From NCBI RefSeq assembly GCF_001687585.2, contig NZ_CP016537.2, positions 344,001 through 408,000 of the forward strand: a stretch of DNA of 64,000 nucleotides, in the 5' to 3' direction. Of the stretch, positions 42,989 to 52,393 are shown piece by piece. A program made the translations under genes and the position numbers. The notes below the pieces were generated by a model, which was not told where the DNA came from, made no database searches, and worked only from the letters and a program-made list of their open reading frames with translations. This stretch comes from Planococcus halocryophilus (GTDB taxonomy: Bacteria; Bacillota; Bacilli; Bacillales_A; Planococcaceae). Each line of letters begins with the position of its first letter. Within the stretch, counting starts at the first letter, position 1.

Positions 42989-43249
42989 TTATTTGGAGGA
43001 AATGCTTTCGCAACTGTTATTTATCGCCATGTAGGCTGTAGTCGTAAAGGCTGCTTGCTCTGGAATTTCAGTTGGTACTTGATTTTTCAGAGGGATTTCC
43101 AAAATATTGTTTTGGCGTGTTTCGATATATGCGTGCATGCTTTCTTGGCTGATTGCTTTTTCTAAAGGGTTATTATAAAACGTTAAGAGGATTAATCCAC
43201 ATGCCCCTGCGATTAAAGTGATACCTAAAAGTGAAAGGAATCCCTTCAT
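42989..43249 (-). CDS. Small secreted or anchored hypothetical protein
   Basis: An 86-residue protein with an N-terminal hydrophobic segment (FLSLLGITLIAGACGLILLTF, about residues 4-24) that could be a signal anchor; the Cys within IAGACG resembles a lipobox but lies inside the hydrophobic core. The rest is soluble. ATG 43249 follows AGGCGGG on the minus strand. No family recognised. Confidence 0.55.
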   Translation of the reverse strand: MKGFLSLLGITLIAGACGLILLTFYNNPLEKAISQESMHAYIETRQNNILEIPLKNQVPTEIPEQAAFTTTAYMAINNSCESISSK

Positions 43250-43392
43250 AGTAAATCCCGCCTTCTTATGTTTAGTTATTATAAAGAAGAACGACATGCC
43301 CTATAGAAAAGTTCCTTGTTGCTGCAAATAGACGTTTACGAGATACTGAGAACAATAGCAATGTTTAGCGAAACTGAAAAGGGGGAGTAAGG

Positions 43393-44463
43393 ATGATTTC
43401 ATTAAAAACAGAAATCTGCCAGTTGTTTAAAATTGAATATCCGATTATTCAAGCAGGGATGGCAGGTGGTCCAACGACTGTAGAGTTAGTAGCTGAAGTC
43501 AGTAATGCAGGTAGTCTTGGAACTTTAGGAGCGGCATACATGACACCAGATGAACTCCGACAAGCAATTAAGGCGATTCAGTCGAAAACCAAAAAACCAT
43601 TTGCTGTTAATATTTTCGCTTCTACCGAACAAGACGACTTTACCCGCTTATCAGAAGTGCAACAAGCATTAAATCCTTTTCGTTCAGCGTTACAGATTAG
43701 CAACCTTCAGTCCGCATATTCGTCACCTAATTGGAGTGCAGAACAATTTGATATTTGTATTGAAGAAGGCGTGCCGATTATCAGTACCGCTTTTGGTTGC
43801 TTATCTAGAGAGCAAATGACTATTGCAAAAAAACAACAGGTTAAAACTATCATTATGATTACAACGGTAGAAGAAGCAAAACTAGCTGAGGCGTCTGGGG
43901 CACATGTTGTAGTAGCCCAAGGAAGTGAAGCGGGAGGACATCGCAGTACTTTTTCGCTGGATCAACATTCATCAGGTGCACAGGTTGGTACGATGTCTTT
44001 AGTTCCACAAGTAGTGGATGCGATAAGAATCCCGGTTATTGCAGCCGGGGGAATTGTTGATGGTCGAGGATTAATTGCTTCGCTTGTGCTTGGTGCACAA
44101 GGAGTTCAGATTGGGACCCGGTTTGTTACCGCTAAAGAATCAGGAGCGCATGCAGTTTATAAGCAAGCAATATTTGGCAGTAGTGAGGAAAGTACAGTAG
44201 TGACAAAAATATTTTCCGGAAGGCCCGCACGTGGCATCAATAATCGCTTTATCCGTGAATTTGAACAAAGTGGTATTGAGCCTTTGCCTTTTCCTTCTCA
44301 AAATACAATTACAAAAGATATTCGTGCCGCTGCTGCAAAAGTTGAGAACCCAGAGTTTATGTCATTGTGGGCAGGCCAGTCTACGCGCAGTTTAACTGAA
44401 GAAAAAGCTGCTGCTGAAATTGTTCAAGAGATTGTGAAAGAAGCAAATGAAGTATTTATCTGA
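43393..44463 (+). CDS. Nitronate monooxygenase (NPD family, FMN)
   Basis: A 356-residue TIM-barrel flavoprotein. Landmarks: YPIIQAGMAGGPTTVELVAEVSNAGSLG (about residues 16-43), PFAVNIF, VVAQGSEAGGHRSTF (about 178-192, with the catalytic His), PVIAAGGIVDGRGL and GAQGVQIGTRFVTAKES (FMN phosphate site). It oxidises propionate-3-nitronate and other nitroalkanes to carbonyl plus nitrite. GGGGGAG lies just before the ATG. Stands alone. Confidence 0.9.
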   Translation: MISLKTEICQLFKIEYPIIQAGMAGGPTTVELVAEVSNAGSLGTLGAAYMTPDELRQAIKAIQSKTKKPFAVNIFASTEQDDFTRLSEVQQALNPFRSALQISNLQSAYSSPNWSAEQFDICIEEGVPIISTAFGCLSREQMTIAKKQQVKTIIMITTVEEAKLAEASGAHVVVAQGSEAGGHRSTFSLDQHSSGAQVGTMSLVPQVVDAIRIPVIAAGGIVDGRGLIASLVLGAQGVQIGTRFVTAKESGAHAVYKQAIFGSSEESTVVTKIFSGRPARGINNRFIREFEQSGIEPLPFPSQNTITKDIRAAAAKVENPEFMSLWAGQSTRSLTEEKAAAEIVQEIVKEANEVFI

Positions 44464-44561
44464 GCTTTTTAGACTAGAAAATGATCAGAGTGAAGCTCGA
44501 GTTTCCAATAAGCACATGCTATACTAATACAAGTGATTTTTAAAACGAGGAGATTAGACGA

Positions 44562-45395
44562 ATGGAATGGAAGAATATATACCGCGGCGTCTTGATGGGA
44601 ATCAGTGATTTGATTCCAGGGGTAAGCGGGGGCACAATTGCATTTATTTTAGGGATTTATGATCGTTTGTTAGAAGCCATTAGCGGTTTTTTTAGTCGCA
44701 ACTGGAAAAAGCAGCTTGGATTTTTAGTGCCTCTTGGCATAGGAGTTGTCATCACGCTTTTGTTATTTAGCCGAGTGATTGAATATTTACTAGAACAACA
44801 TTATGAAGCGACTCAATTTTTTTTCATGGGGTTAATCATCGGAGTTATTCCATATATTATGAAGCAAGCTGAAGTTAAGAAGAACTTCACTGCGCGACAC
44901 GTGATTATTCTATTGGTTATTGGAGCGGCGTTGGCAGTTACTGCTTTTATTCCGACTGAGGAAGACTTAGCGCCAATTACATCCCTTACTGTGCCTTTTT
45001 TCTTTATGTTGTTTTTCTCAGGTTGGCTAGCGAGTATGGCGATGTTGTTACCAGGAATTAGTGGCTCGTTTATTTTGTTGTTACTGGGTGTTTATTCAAC
45101 CGCCATCGACGCTTTATCCACTTTAAATATTCCTATTATTTTCGCTATTGGTGCTGGGGTGATTGTTGGATTTATCGTCAGCAGTAAAGCAATTCAATAT
45201 TTGCTTCAACATTTTACTTATGTCACTTATGCTGCTATTATCGGACTGATTATCGGATCCTTGTTTGTCGTATTCCCTGGGTTTTCGTCAGATTCAGCCA
45301 CATTGATTACTAGTCTAGTAACGTTCGGACTTGGACTTTCGTTTACATTACTATTCAGTTCACCTAAGAAAACTGCTATTACAGAAGAAGTTTAA
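44562..45395 (+). CDS. DUF368 membrane protein (undecaprenyl-phosphate transporter family)
   Basis: A 277-residue membrane protein with about eight TM segments and two copies of the family motif: GISDLIPGVSGGTIAFILGIYDRL near the N-terminus and MLLPGISGSFILLLLGVYS near residue 163. DUF368 proteins (PopT) have been shown to recycle undecaprenyl phosphate across the membrane for wall synthesis. Two genes downstream lies uppP, which makes undecaprenyl phosphate from the pyrophosphate. Ribosome site ACGAGGAG. Annotated by family, not tested. Confidence 0.85.
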   Translation: MEWKNIYRGVLMGISDLIPGVSGGTIAFILGIYDRLLEAISGFFSRNWKKQLGFLVPLGIGVVITLLLFSRVIEYLLEQHYEATQFFFMGLIIGVIPYIMKQAEVKKNFTARHVIILLVIGAALAVTAFIPTEEDLAPITSLTVPFFFMLFFSGWLASMAMLLPGISGSFILLLLGVYSTAIDALSTLNIPIIFAIGAGVIVGFIVSSKAIQYLLQHFTYVTYAAIIGLIIGSLFVVFPGFSSDSATLITSLVTFGLGLSFTLLFSSPKKTAITEEV

Positions 45396-45470
45396 TGAAA
45401 TAAAAGTAGTCCTTTTTATCTGATAAGAGGACTCATCAACAAAGAGACCAGAGCGATTTGTCTACAGTCT

Positions 45471-45503
45471 GAGATGCCATCATTAATGATGGCATCTCTT
45501 TTT
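45471..45503. terminator. Perfect 28-base palindrome, terminator
   Basis: GAGATGCCATCAT meets its own complement without a loop (45471-45498) and is followed by T5. Terminator of the DUF368 gene. Confidence 0.8.
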
Positions 45504-45517
45504 GAATGGACGAAGTT

Positions 45518-45690
45518 AGAGTGCCTTATGCCCGTCGAAGCTAAACGGGCGCTTGCGCTTTTCTTGTCTAGCTCCAGCACCCAGTTTCTAGGGTCATAAG
45601 TCACTCCGACTGTGCGGCAAAGACCGCCGCTTCGCCAGAGTGCCTTATGCCCGTCGAAGCTAAACGGGCGCTTGCGCTTTTCTTGTACAA
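45518..45690. repeat. 50-bp direct repeat in a GC-rich intergenic element
   Basis: Identical 50-base copies at 45518-45567 and 45637-45686 (period 119), each starting AGAGTGCCTTATGCCCGTCG and containing a small hairpin GCCCGT/ACGGGC. Between them is GC-rich sequence. The whole resembles the dispersed CTTGTCTAGCTCCAGC-type intergenic repeat common in Bacillaceae and Planococcaceae, present here as one and a half copies. This 356-base gap holds no credible gene; the minus-strand frame across it lacks a ribosome site. Confidence 0.85.
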
Positions 45691-45751
45691 AGCCTTTTTG
45701 CTTTGTGGATGGTAGGTTTGCCTTTAAACTATAAGTTAAGAGGTGATGCGT

Positions 45752-46879
45752 GTGCGAAAGATTTTTTGGTGGTTTGTTGTGTTGCTGGCGGTTTTTTTTG
45801 CGCGCCCGATTTGGCAAGAGCCCGTTGGTAAATATGTCGATTTAGGTTTTTTGGATTCAGTTGACGTTGCAGTCGACAACATCGCAGGAAACTCAGAAGT
45901 AACGCAAGTTATAGATGAAGCACGAGACTTTACTGTGCGCGTTGGTGCGCAACTGCAGTCGTTTATCGTTTCTCAATCAGAAGAGCTACCAGAGGCAGTG
46001 GCCAAACCAAAACTAGTTGAAACTGATTCTTTGTTTGCCATTCATAATGTAACTCTTGGAATGAGGAAAGAAGAAGCTCAGGAAAAAGTGGGTTTGCCGC
46101 TCCGTTTGATGCGTAACGAGTATGGAACCGATTGGCATAGTTATCATCAAGATTTTCAGAACTATGTTTTATTGTCTTATGATCAGGATGGAATAGTGAA
46201 TGGGATGTTTACTAACCAAGATTTGTTTTCTTCGAAAGAAGGGATTACGATGGATTCCACCAAATCTGAAGTCCGTTCTGCACTTGGCACTCCACTAAAA
46301 AGCCTCCAAAAAGGAAATGTTCAATATATACTCGATACCCGTGATGAATATGATGTGTTTAAAACGGATAATACGTATACAACCATTTTTTATGATATAC
46401 ACGAAGAAGATACCGTAACAGCTGTACAAGTAATTCATGAAGAGTTGGAAAAACTACGGCCAGAAATATATGCGGAATCGGATGAGAAGTTGAAAGAGGG
46501 CTATGAATATTTGCTTTTCGAATTGACCAACTCAGCTCGCATTCAACGAGGTTTACCGCTATTAAAATGGGATAGTGAGACCAGAACGACTGCTCGTAAG
46601 CACAGTGCAGATATGGCCGAAAATCAATACTTCAGCCATACGAATCTAGCTGGGCAATCTCCTTTTGATCGCATGAAAGAAGACGGAATTACCTTTTATG
46701 TAGCAGGTGAAAATTTGGCGTATGGACAGTACAGTAGTGTTTTTGCTCATGAAGGCTTGATGAATTCGTTAGGTCATCGCGAAAATATTGTGAAACCAGA
46801 TTTCGGGTATTTAGGAGTAGGAACTGCATTTAACGAAGAGAATCAACCGTATTATACGGCTAATTTTTTTAATCGATAG
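45752..46879 (+). CDS. CAP-domain secreted protein (YlbC-like)
   Basis: A 375-residue protein: N-terminal TM/signal anchor (FWWFVVLLAVFFARPI, about residues 4-19), a CAP-associated N-terminal domain (about 85-230, NVTLGMRKEEAQEKVGLPLRL) and a C-terminal CAP/SCP domain (about 250-375) with TNSARIQRGLPLLKWD, HSADMAENQYFSHTN, GENLAYG and GHRENIV. CAP domains bind lipid or wall ligands; function here unknown. AGAGGTG sits right at upstream GTG/ATG codons, so I prefer GTG 45752; the ATG at 45746 is possible. Confidence 0.85.
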   Translation: MRKIFWWFVVLLAVFFARPIWQEPVGKYVDLGFLDSVDVAVDNIAGNSEVTQVIDEARDFTVRVGAQLQSFIVSQSEELPEAVAKPKLVETDSLFAIHNVTLGMRKEEAQEKVGLPLRLMRNEYGTDWHSYHQDFQNYVLLSYDQDGIVNGMFTNQDLFSSKEGITMDSTKSEVRSALGTPLKSLQKGNVQYILDTRDEYDVFKTDNTYTTIFYDIHEEDTVTAVQVIHEELEKLRPEIYAESDEKLKEGYEYLLFELTNSARIQRGLPLLKWDSETRTTARKHSADMAENQYFSHTNLAGQSPFDRMKEDGITFYVAGENLAYGQYSSVFAHEGLMNSLGHRENIVKPDFGYLGVGTAFNEENQPYYTANFFNR

Positions 46880-46880
46880 A

Positions 46881-46918
46881 AAAGGCAGGCTGTCAGTTTA
46901 TTGACAGCCTGCCTTTTT
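46881..46918. terminator. Bidirectional terminator
   Basis: AAAGGCAGGCTGTCA (46881-46895) with TGACAGCCTGCCTTT (46902-46916); shared by the CAP gene (+) and uppP (-). Confidence 0.9.
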
Positions 46919-46920
46919 GA

Positions 46921-47751
46921 TTAATTTAATATGAGCCATGCCAATACAACAAGTGGACCGACGATAAAGCAATAAATCGCGAAATACTTTAATTGCCCTT
47001 TTGCCATAATGTTCATAAACCATTTTAATGAGAAATATGAAGCAACTAAAGATCCGAGAAACGCCATTACGTATGGAATCGCCATCGTAGCTAAGTTATC
47101 ATCGTTAAGGATGTCCGTAATGCTGAGAACCGCACCACCAAGGCTAACTGGGATGAATAATAAGAAAGAAAAGCGCAACGCTGTTTCTTGATTAATGCCT
47201 CTTGCCATCGCGGCGACAATTGTAGCCCCACTACGACTGATGCCTGGAATAAGTGCTATAGCTTGAGCCCCGCCAATGATAATGGCGTCTTTCATTGTCA
47301 TGCTGCCATCTTTTCGTTGTCCGCGCATGTTGCGAATCCACCACAGACCAAAACCTGTGACGATTAAGGTTAAACCAACTGTTACGATAGTTGATAAGTT
47401 ATCATCAATTGCGTCTTGGAATAACAAACCGATAACTGCTGCAGGAATCGTTGCAACAACAAGGTAAACGATAAACATGAAATCGCGTTTTGTTTCGGCA
47501 TTTTTCACGGTGAAATATTTTAAACCGTTTATCACAAGACGTTGAATGTCTTCGCGGTAAATAATTAAGACTGCAATTAATGATGCACTGTTAACGAGTA
47601 ACGCGAATGTTGAAACGCTTCCTTCAATTTGTACATCCAAAAAATATTGTGCGATCAATAAGTGTCCACTTGAAGAAATTGGGATTGGTTCGGTAAGTCC
47701 TTGGAATAGTCCAAGAAGCAAAAATTTGATAGTAAGCCATAATTGGTCCAT
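46921..47751 (-). CDS. uppP: Undecaprenyl-diphosphatase UppP/BacA
   Basis: A 276-residue polytopic enzyme with about eight TM helices. The BacA motifs are intact: [18 protein letters not shown] (about residues 18-35, catalytic Glu/Ser) and [17 protein letters not shown] (about 164-180). It removes a phosphate from undecaprenyl pyrophosphate outside the cell, recycling the wall lipid carrier and giving bacitracin resistance. The plus-strand region upstream (47760 onward) carries its promoter and AGGA ribosome site in reverse complement. Confidence 0.95.
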   Translation of the reverse strand: MDQLWLTIKFLLLGLFQGLTEPIPISSSGHLLIAQYFLDVQIEGSVSTFALLVNSASLIAVLIIYREDIQRLVINGLKYFTVKNAETKRDFMFIVYLVVATIPAAVIGLLFQDAIDDNLSTIVTVGLTLIVTGFGLWWIRNMRGQRKDGSMTMKDAIIIGGAQAIALIPGISRSGATIVAAMARGINQETALRFSFLLFIPVSLGGAVLSITDILNDDNLATMAIPYVMAFLGSLVASYFSLKWFMNIMAKGQLKYFAIYCFIVGPLVVLAWLILN

Positions 47752-47870
47752 TTATATAAATCCTCCAATGTTCGTTCATCTAGTTATCTGGCAGTGAGCT
47801 TTCCGCTCAATAAATTCAAAACAACATAAAAAATATAATACCATATTTTCATGGTAAACTGTGTATATTA

Positions 47871-48977
47871 ATGAAAAGAAAGGTAGTGGCATGCTTGACG
47901 AACAAGCTTTGGTTTCAAGTAGGGATAGGGGTTATTCTAGCTTTAGTCATTATTCGATTGTTTATTGAAGTACAAGGAATTTTCGATCCGTTATTTATTA
48001 TTGCGGGAACGATTTTTGTCCCACTATTATTAGGGGGCGTCTTGTTCTATTTGACGAGACCGGTTTTGAATTTCTTGATGAAAAGAAAGTTTCCAAAATG
48101 GGCTGGGGTTCTGACAGTTCTACTATCAATCGTTTTAGTATTTTATCTGTTTTTCATCATGATTGGTCCAATTGTGACAGGGCAAATCAATGCATTGGTA
48201 GATAATGCACCAGAGATCATCCAAAGTGTGGAAGAGTCGGCTCAATATATATTCGATCAACGCGAACGCCTGCCCGATTCAATTGAAGAACAGTTAAATG
48301 GCATTACGGGTCAAATTGGGGATCGACTTGGTGCTATTGGGGGATGGGTCGTTTCCTTTATCGGTAGTTTCGTGTCTGGCGTCATTACCTTAGTGTTAGT
48401 TCCGTTTTTCCTTGTGTATTTATTAGTTGACCATAAAAAATTCGTTCCATTTGTTTCTGGTTTCTTCTCAGGAGAACGAAAAGGATGGATTCGTAAAACA
48501 TTGCATGATATCGATGATACGTTACAAGCATATATTCAAGGTCAGTTGTTTGTCAGCTTTTTAGTTGGAATTATGTTGCTCATTGGTTACTTAATCATCG
48601 GTCTAGACTATGCGCTGCTATTGGCGTTAATCGGTATGGCTACGAATGTCATCCCATTTTTAGGGCCATATATTGCCGTTATTCCAGCCATTCTTATTGC
48701 TCTTGTGGAAGATCCCATTAAAGCCGTCTACGTAGGGATTATTATGCTTATTGCACAGCAAATTGAAAGTAATTTCATCACGCCAAACGTAATGGGGAAA
48801 TCGCTCGATGTTCACCCGTTAACGGTTATTACGCTGATTTTAGCGGCAGGGAATATTGCAGGATTATGGGGAATCATATTAGCGATTCCAGTCTATGCTG
48901 TTATTAAAACCATCGCGAAAAATATTTATGCACGACGCATTGAAATCCGTAATACAGCTACGCGTGATATTGAATAG
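47871..48977 (+). CDS. AI-2E family transporter (second copy)
   Basis: A 368-residue paralogue of the protein at 23.5 kb, with the same layout: N-terminal TM pair, helical extracytoplasmic part, FFLVYLLVDHKKFVP, GLDYALLLALIGMATNVIPFLGP and QQIESNFITPNVMGK motifs. Family members export small molecules or act as antiporters. The start is uncertain: ATG 47871 has no ribosome site, whereas TTG 47895, eight codons later, follows AAAGG and matches the paralogue's N-terminus better. Followed by a strong terminator. Confidence 0.86.
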   Translation: MKRKVVACLTNKLWFQVGIGVILALVIIRLFIEVQGIFDPLFIIAGTIFVPLLLGGVLFYLTRPVLNFLMKRKFPKWAGVLTVLLSIVLVFYLFFIMIGPIVTGQINALVDNAPEIIQSVEESAQYIFDQRERLPDSIEEQLNGITGQIGDRLGAIGGWVVSFIGSFVSGVITLVLVPFFLVYLLVDHKKFVPFVSGFFSGERKGWIRKTLHDIDDTLQAYIQGQLFVSFLVGIMLLIGYLIIGLDYALLLALIGMATNVIPFLGPYIAVIPAILIALVEDPIKAVYVGIIMLIAQQIESNFITPNVMGKSLDVHPLTVITLILAAGNIAGLWGIILAIPVYAVIKTIAKNIYARRIEIRNTATRDIE

Positions 48978-48981
48978 TCTG

Positions 48982-49012
48982 ACCTGTGAACTTTGTTCAC
49001 AGGTTTTTTTTA
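48982..49012 (+). terminator. Rho-independent terminator
   Basis: ACCTGTGAA (48982-48990) and TTCACAGGT (48996-49004) followed by T6-7. Confidence 0.88.
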
Positions 49013-49030
49013 TGAAGTAAACAAAGTGAC

Positions 49031-49085
49031 TTGACGATAAAAGGTATACCCCCTAAACTATAATTACTAGTTGAGGGGGTATACT
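49031..49085 (+). promoter_or_regulatory. Promoter with paired operator of the MarR-MMPL operon
   Basis: -35 TTGACG (49031-49036), 17-base spacer, -10-like TAAACT (49054-49059). GTATACCCCCT (49044-49054) and AGGGGGTATAC (49074-49084) form perfect 11-bp arms separated by 19 bases, and each half is itself centred on GGTATACC-like symmetry. The layout predicts autoregulation by the MarR protein. Confidence 0.7.
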
Positions 49086-49088
49086 ATT

Positions 49089-49532
49089 TTGGATGGACGA
49101 ATAAAAGAAGCCGTAGATCTTTTTCAAGAAGTATTGGTATATGGAACGGAGAGGGTGATCAAATCAGTCGATCATCCACTATGGAAAGAGTATTCACCTG
49201 AGCAAATTCAAATGTTGAAGCTGATTGAATCGGAAAAGCAAATTACTTCAGCGAGATTGGCTGTATTACAGGCTGTACATAAAAGTGCAATTTCCAGTCG
49301 AATAAAGAAACTGCTTCAAAAAAATGTGATACAAGTTGTACAAACTACAGATAAACGCGAGAAATTGTTAGAGCTTACGGATAAAGGACAGGAGATTATT
49401 GAAGAGCTAGATCAAGTGTTGGCAGATTATCTTGAGAAGCTACTGTCTGAAAATATCGCAGATGAGGAAATCGAACAATTTTTAACGATTTTTCGCAAGT
49501 TAAAAACAATCATAAAGATGGACGGAGTGTGA
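49089..49532 (+). CDS. MarR-family autoregulator (YdgG-like)
   Basis: A 147-residue MarR repressor paired with an MMPL exporter, as in B. subtilis ydgG-ydgH. SARLAVLQAVHKSAISSRIKKLLQKNVIQ (about residues 56-84) is the HTH, TTDKREKLLELTDKGQ the wing. The start is TTG 49089, 9 bases after GAGGGGG, which lies within the operator itself, so repressor binding would also overlap translation signals. The stop is 3 bases before the exporter ATG, so they are co-transcribed. Confidence 0.88.
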   Translation: MDGRIKEAVDLFQEVLVYGTERVIKSVDHPLWKEYSPEQIQMLKLIESEKQITSARLAVLQAVHKSAISSRIKKLLQKNVIQVVQTTDKREKLLELTDKGQEIIEELDQVLADYLEKLLSENIADEEIEQFLTIFRKLKTIIKMDGV

Positions 49533-49535
49533 CGC

Positions 49536-52154
49536 ATGCATAGCATATTGAAATTTAAATGGCCGATTGCGATTGGTTTAATTGTATTAACGGTGGCTTT
49601 ATTCTTATTAGCGCCTAACTTAACAGAGCAAGCAGAACAAGCAGGTTCGTTTCAGTTATCGGATGAAGCCTCTTCGCAAATTGCCTCACAAATATTAAGT
49701 GATGCGGATGCTGCTGAACAAACGATATCACTTGTGATTCCGCTAGAAAGTAAAGTTACAGATGAAACGCGTCAAACTCTCGAGCAAATGGTGACAGACA
49801 TCGAAGCATTGGGTGATCCGATAACGAGTGTATTAAATCCTGTTGAGAGCAAAGAACTCGAAGAACAATTAATTTCGGAAGACCAACAAACTGTTTTAAT
49901 GCCAATTATGGTTGATGGTAACAATGAAGAAGTGAATGTTGTTGCAGATGAAATTAGAGAAACCATTATCCCTGAAGAGTTAACGGTTTATATAACAGGG
50001 GAAGCTATTATTAGTAATGATGTAAATGTTAGTGCGCAAGAAGGCTTGCAACGGACAGAAATCATTACAGTTGTGCTGATTTTTGGTTTGCTACTAGCGG
50101 TATTTCGGTCGATTGTGACACCGTTTATCCCTCTTGTAGCAGTTGGAATTACTTATTTATTGAGCCAATCATTGGTAGCATTTTTTATTGATTGGTTTGG
50201 ATTCCCTGTTTCAAACTATACGCAAATCTTTCTCGTAGCGATTTTGTTCGGTATAGGGACAGATTATTGTATTTTGCTATTAAGCCGTTATAAAGAAGAA
50301 TTAGCAGCTGGACACGATGTCGAACAATCGATTGTTAACACATACAAAACTGCGGGTAGAACGTTGTTGATTAGTGGAGCAGCTGTATTTGTCGGGTTCT
50401 TCGCAATCGGTTTTGCGGAATTCCCGATTTTCAAATCGGCTGTTGCGGTCGCAGTTGGAATATTCGTCTTGCTGATCGTGCTCTATACAATCGTTCCATT
50501 CTTTATGGCGCTATTAAAAGAAAAACTATTTTGGCCAGCGAAAAAATCGGCTTCCCATAGAGACAGCAAGTTATGGATTTGGATGAGCAAATTGTCGATC
50601 AATCGTCCATTGCTATCTATATTTGTTGTAGCTTTAATCACGGTGCCATTGCTGTTTACGTATGATAATTCTTTATCTTTTAACACAGTGGATGAAATTG
50701 GTTCAGAGTATGAATCGGTAAAAGGATTAAATGCGATTGAAGAAGGTTTTGGAAAAGGAGATTCGTTACCGGTTCAAGTAATCGTGAAATCGGACGAAAC
50801 TTTGACTAGCCGAGAAACAGTTCCTTATTTTGAAGCTTTAAGTAGAGAAATTGAAAAAATTGAAGGTGTCGAAACGGTTCGATCAATTACACGTCCAACA
50901 GGCGACGTCATTAACGAACTTTATGTAGACGAACAGTTGGGTCTGTTAGCTGACGGGCTTGGTGATGCACGTGATGGACTTGGTGAGGTACAAGCAGGGC
51001 TGGCAGAAGTTCAAACCAACTTAACGGCTATTAGTGAACAAGCTGGAAACTCTGCAGGTTTAACGGAAGCTGCTGCGGGGCTTGGTCAGATCAATCAACA
51101 ACTGGGGCAAGTCTCACAAGGGCTTCAACAAACGGGGAATATTCCTCAAACAGTAGGTGCATTAACGCAAATAAGCGGAGGCTTGGCTGAAATTCAACAA
51201 GGTTTAGCTGGAGCAGCTGGACAAACGGCTGAACTAAGTGCGGGCTTAACGCAATTAGCGGAAGGTGTAGGCGCATCAAACCAAGGTCTTTCTGAGATTG
51301 AATCTGGTTTAACTGCAGCAGTTGATATGATGCAAGAAATGAGCGACAGTAACGCGTTACGTGATACAGGTTTGTATATACCGGAAGGGACATTAGAAAG
51401 TGAAGATTTTCAACAAGTAGTAGATCGTTATTCTTTTGCAGATGGTACAGGAATGATGATGGAAGTGATTTTATCAGAAGATCCCTATTCTCCTGAAGCT
51501 ATTGACGTTACAACTGAAATTAAGGAGACGGTAGAGCGTGTTAAAATAGGGACGCCGTTGGAAAAAACTGAAATCGCATTTAGTGGGATTTCAAGTATTA
51601 ACAGTGATTTACTAGATGTATCTTCTAGTGACTTTACAACTACAGTCATTATTATGTTGATTAGCTTATTTGTGATATTGGCGATTTTATTCCGTTCATT
51701 AATCATGCCTTTGTATATGATTGGCTCGTTATTACTGACGTATTACACAGCGGTTTCTATTGCAGAGTTGATCTTTGTGAACGGTTTAGGCTTTGATGGC
51801 ATTAGCTGGGCAGTGCCGTTCTTCGGCTTTGTTATGTTAGTAGCACTAGGCGTAGACTATTCGATTTTCTTGCTTGATCGTTTCCGTGAAGAATCTTTTA
51901 ACGGCGTTACGGTTCGCGATGCCATGCGTACATCAATGGCGAAAATGGGGACAGTTATCATTACAGCTGCCATCATCCTAGCAGGTACATTTGGTGCTAT
52001 GATGCCATCGGGTGTCTTGAGCCTTGTGCAAATTGCGACCATTGTTATTACCGGCTTATTATTGTACGGTTTGATTGTTTTGCCGTTATTAATCCCGGCA
52101 ATTTCCGTATCCTTTGACCGCGGTGTTTGGTGGCCGTTTGGCAAAAAGAAATAA
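49536..52154 (+). CDS. MMPL/RND-family transporter (YdgH-like)
   Basis: An 872-residue membrane transporter with two groups of about six TM helices, each with an MMPL core: FGIGTDYCILLLSRYKEEL (about residues 238-256) and LGVDYSIFLLDRFREES (about 770-786), where the Asp-Tyr pair relays protons. A central extracytoplasmic region (about 460-620) is rich in Gly-Leu heptads (GLGDARDGLGEVQAGLAEV), predicting a long coiled-coil or helical hairpin as in YhgE-like and MmpL exporters. It probably exports lipids or amphiphilic drugs under MarR control. Confidence 0.9.
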   Translation: MHSILKFKWPIAIGLIVLTVALFLLAPNLTEQAEQAGSFQLSDEASSQIASQILSDADAAEQTISLVIPLESKVTDETRQTLEQMVTDIEALGDPITSVLNPVESKELEEQLISEDQQTVLMPIMVDGNNEEVNVVADEIRETIIPEELTVYITGEAIISNDVNVSAQEGLQRTEIITVVLIFGLLLAVFRSIVTPFIPLVAVGITYLLSQSLVAFFIDWFGFPVSNYTQIFLVAILFGIGTDYCILLLSRYKEELAAGHDVEQSIVNTYKTAGRTLLISGAAVFVGFFAIGFAEFPIFKSAVAVAVGIFVLLIVLYTIVPFFMALLKEKLFWPAKKSASHRDSKLWIWMSKLSINRPLLSIFVVALITVPLLFTYDNSLSFNTVDEIGSEYESVKGLNAIEEGFGKGDSLPVQVIVKSDETLTSRETVPYFEALSREIEKIEGVETVRSITRPTGDVINELYVDEQLGLLADGLGDARDGLGEVQAGLAEVQTNLTAISEQAGNSAGLTEAAAGLGQINQQLGQVSQGLQQTGNIPQTVGALTQISGGLAEIQQGLAGAAGQTAELSAGLTQLAEGVGASNQGLSEIESGLTAAVDMMQEMSDSNALRDTGLYIPEGTLESEDFQQVVDRYSFADGTGMMMEVILSEDPYSPEAIDVTTEIKETVERVKIGTPLEKTEIAFSGISSINSDLLDVSSSDFTTTVIIMLISLFVILAILFRSLIMPLYMIGSLLLTYYTAVSIAELIFVNGLGFDGISWAVPFFGFVMLVALGVDYSIFLLDRFREESFNGVTVRDAMRTSMAKMGTVIITAAIILAGTFGAMMPSGVLSLVQIATIVITGLLLYGLIVLPLLIPAISVSFDRGVWWPFGKKK

Positions 52155-52208
52155 CTAGCTGAAGTATGATTAGTCTTGGCTTGGTTAATATAATAAAAAG
52201 AAAATATG

Positions 52209-52231
52209 CTGCGTTCGCGCAGCTTTTTTCT
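52209..52231 (+). terminator. Rho-independent terminator
   Basis: GCTGCG-TTCG-CGCAGC (52209-52224), a UUCG tetraloop hairpin followed by T6; terminator of the MMPL operon. Confidence 0.9.
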
Positions 52232-52393
52232 ATGGGTGTGGGATTAGGCTGAGCGTGGTATACTGAATGGTAATTGAAAATGCGACCTGGGTGTACTTAT
52301 ATATTTCTGCAAGTGGCAGTTACGCTATGCAGGTTTATGTCTTAGAATTTCCTGAAATTTTTGATGAAATAAACGAAACTACGAAAAGAGGTA

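Noticed and set aside
45518..45690. Insertion sequence or att site
   Set aside because: No transposase or integrase ORF, no target duplication seen; fits a dispersed intergenic repeat better.
45416..45817. Minus-strand 133-codon ORF across the intergenic repeat
   Set aside because: Runs through the palindrome and 50-bp repeats, no ribosome site, overlaps the CAP gene start.
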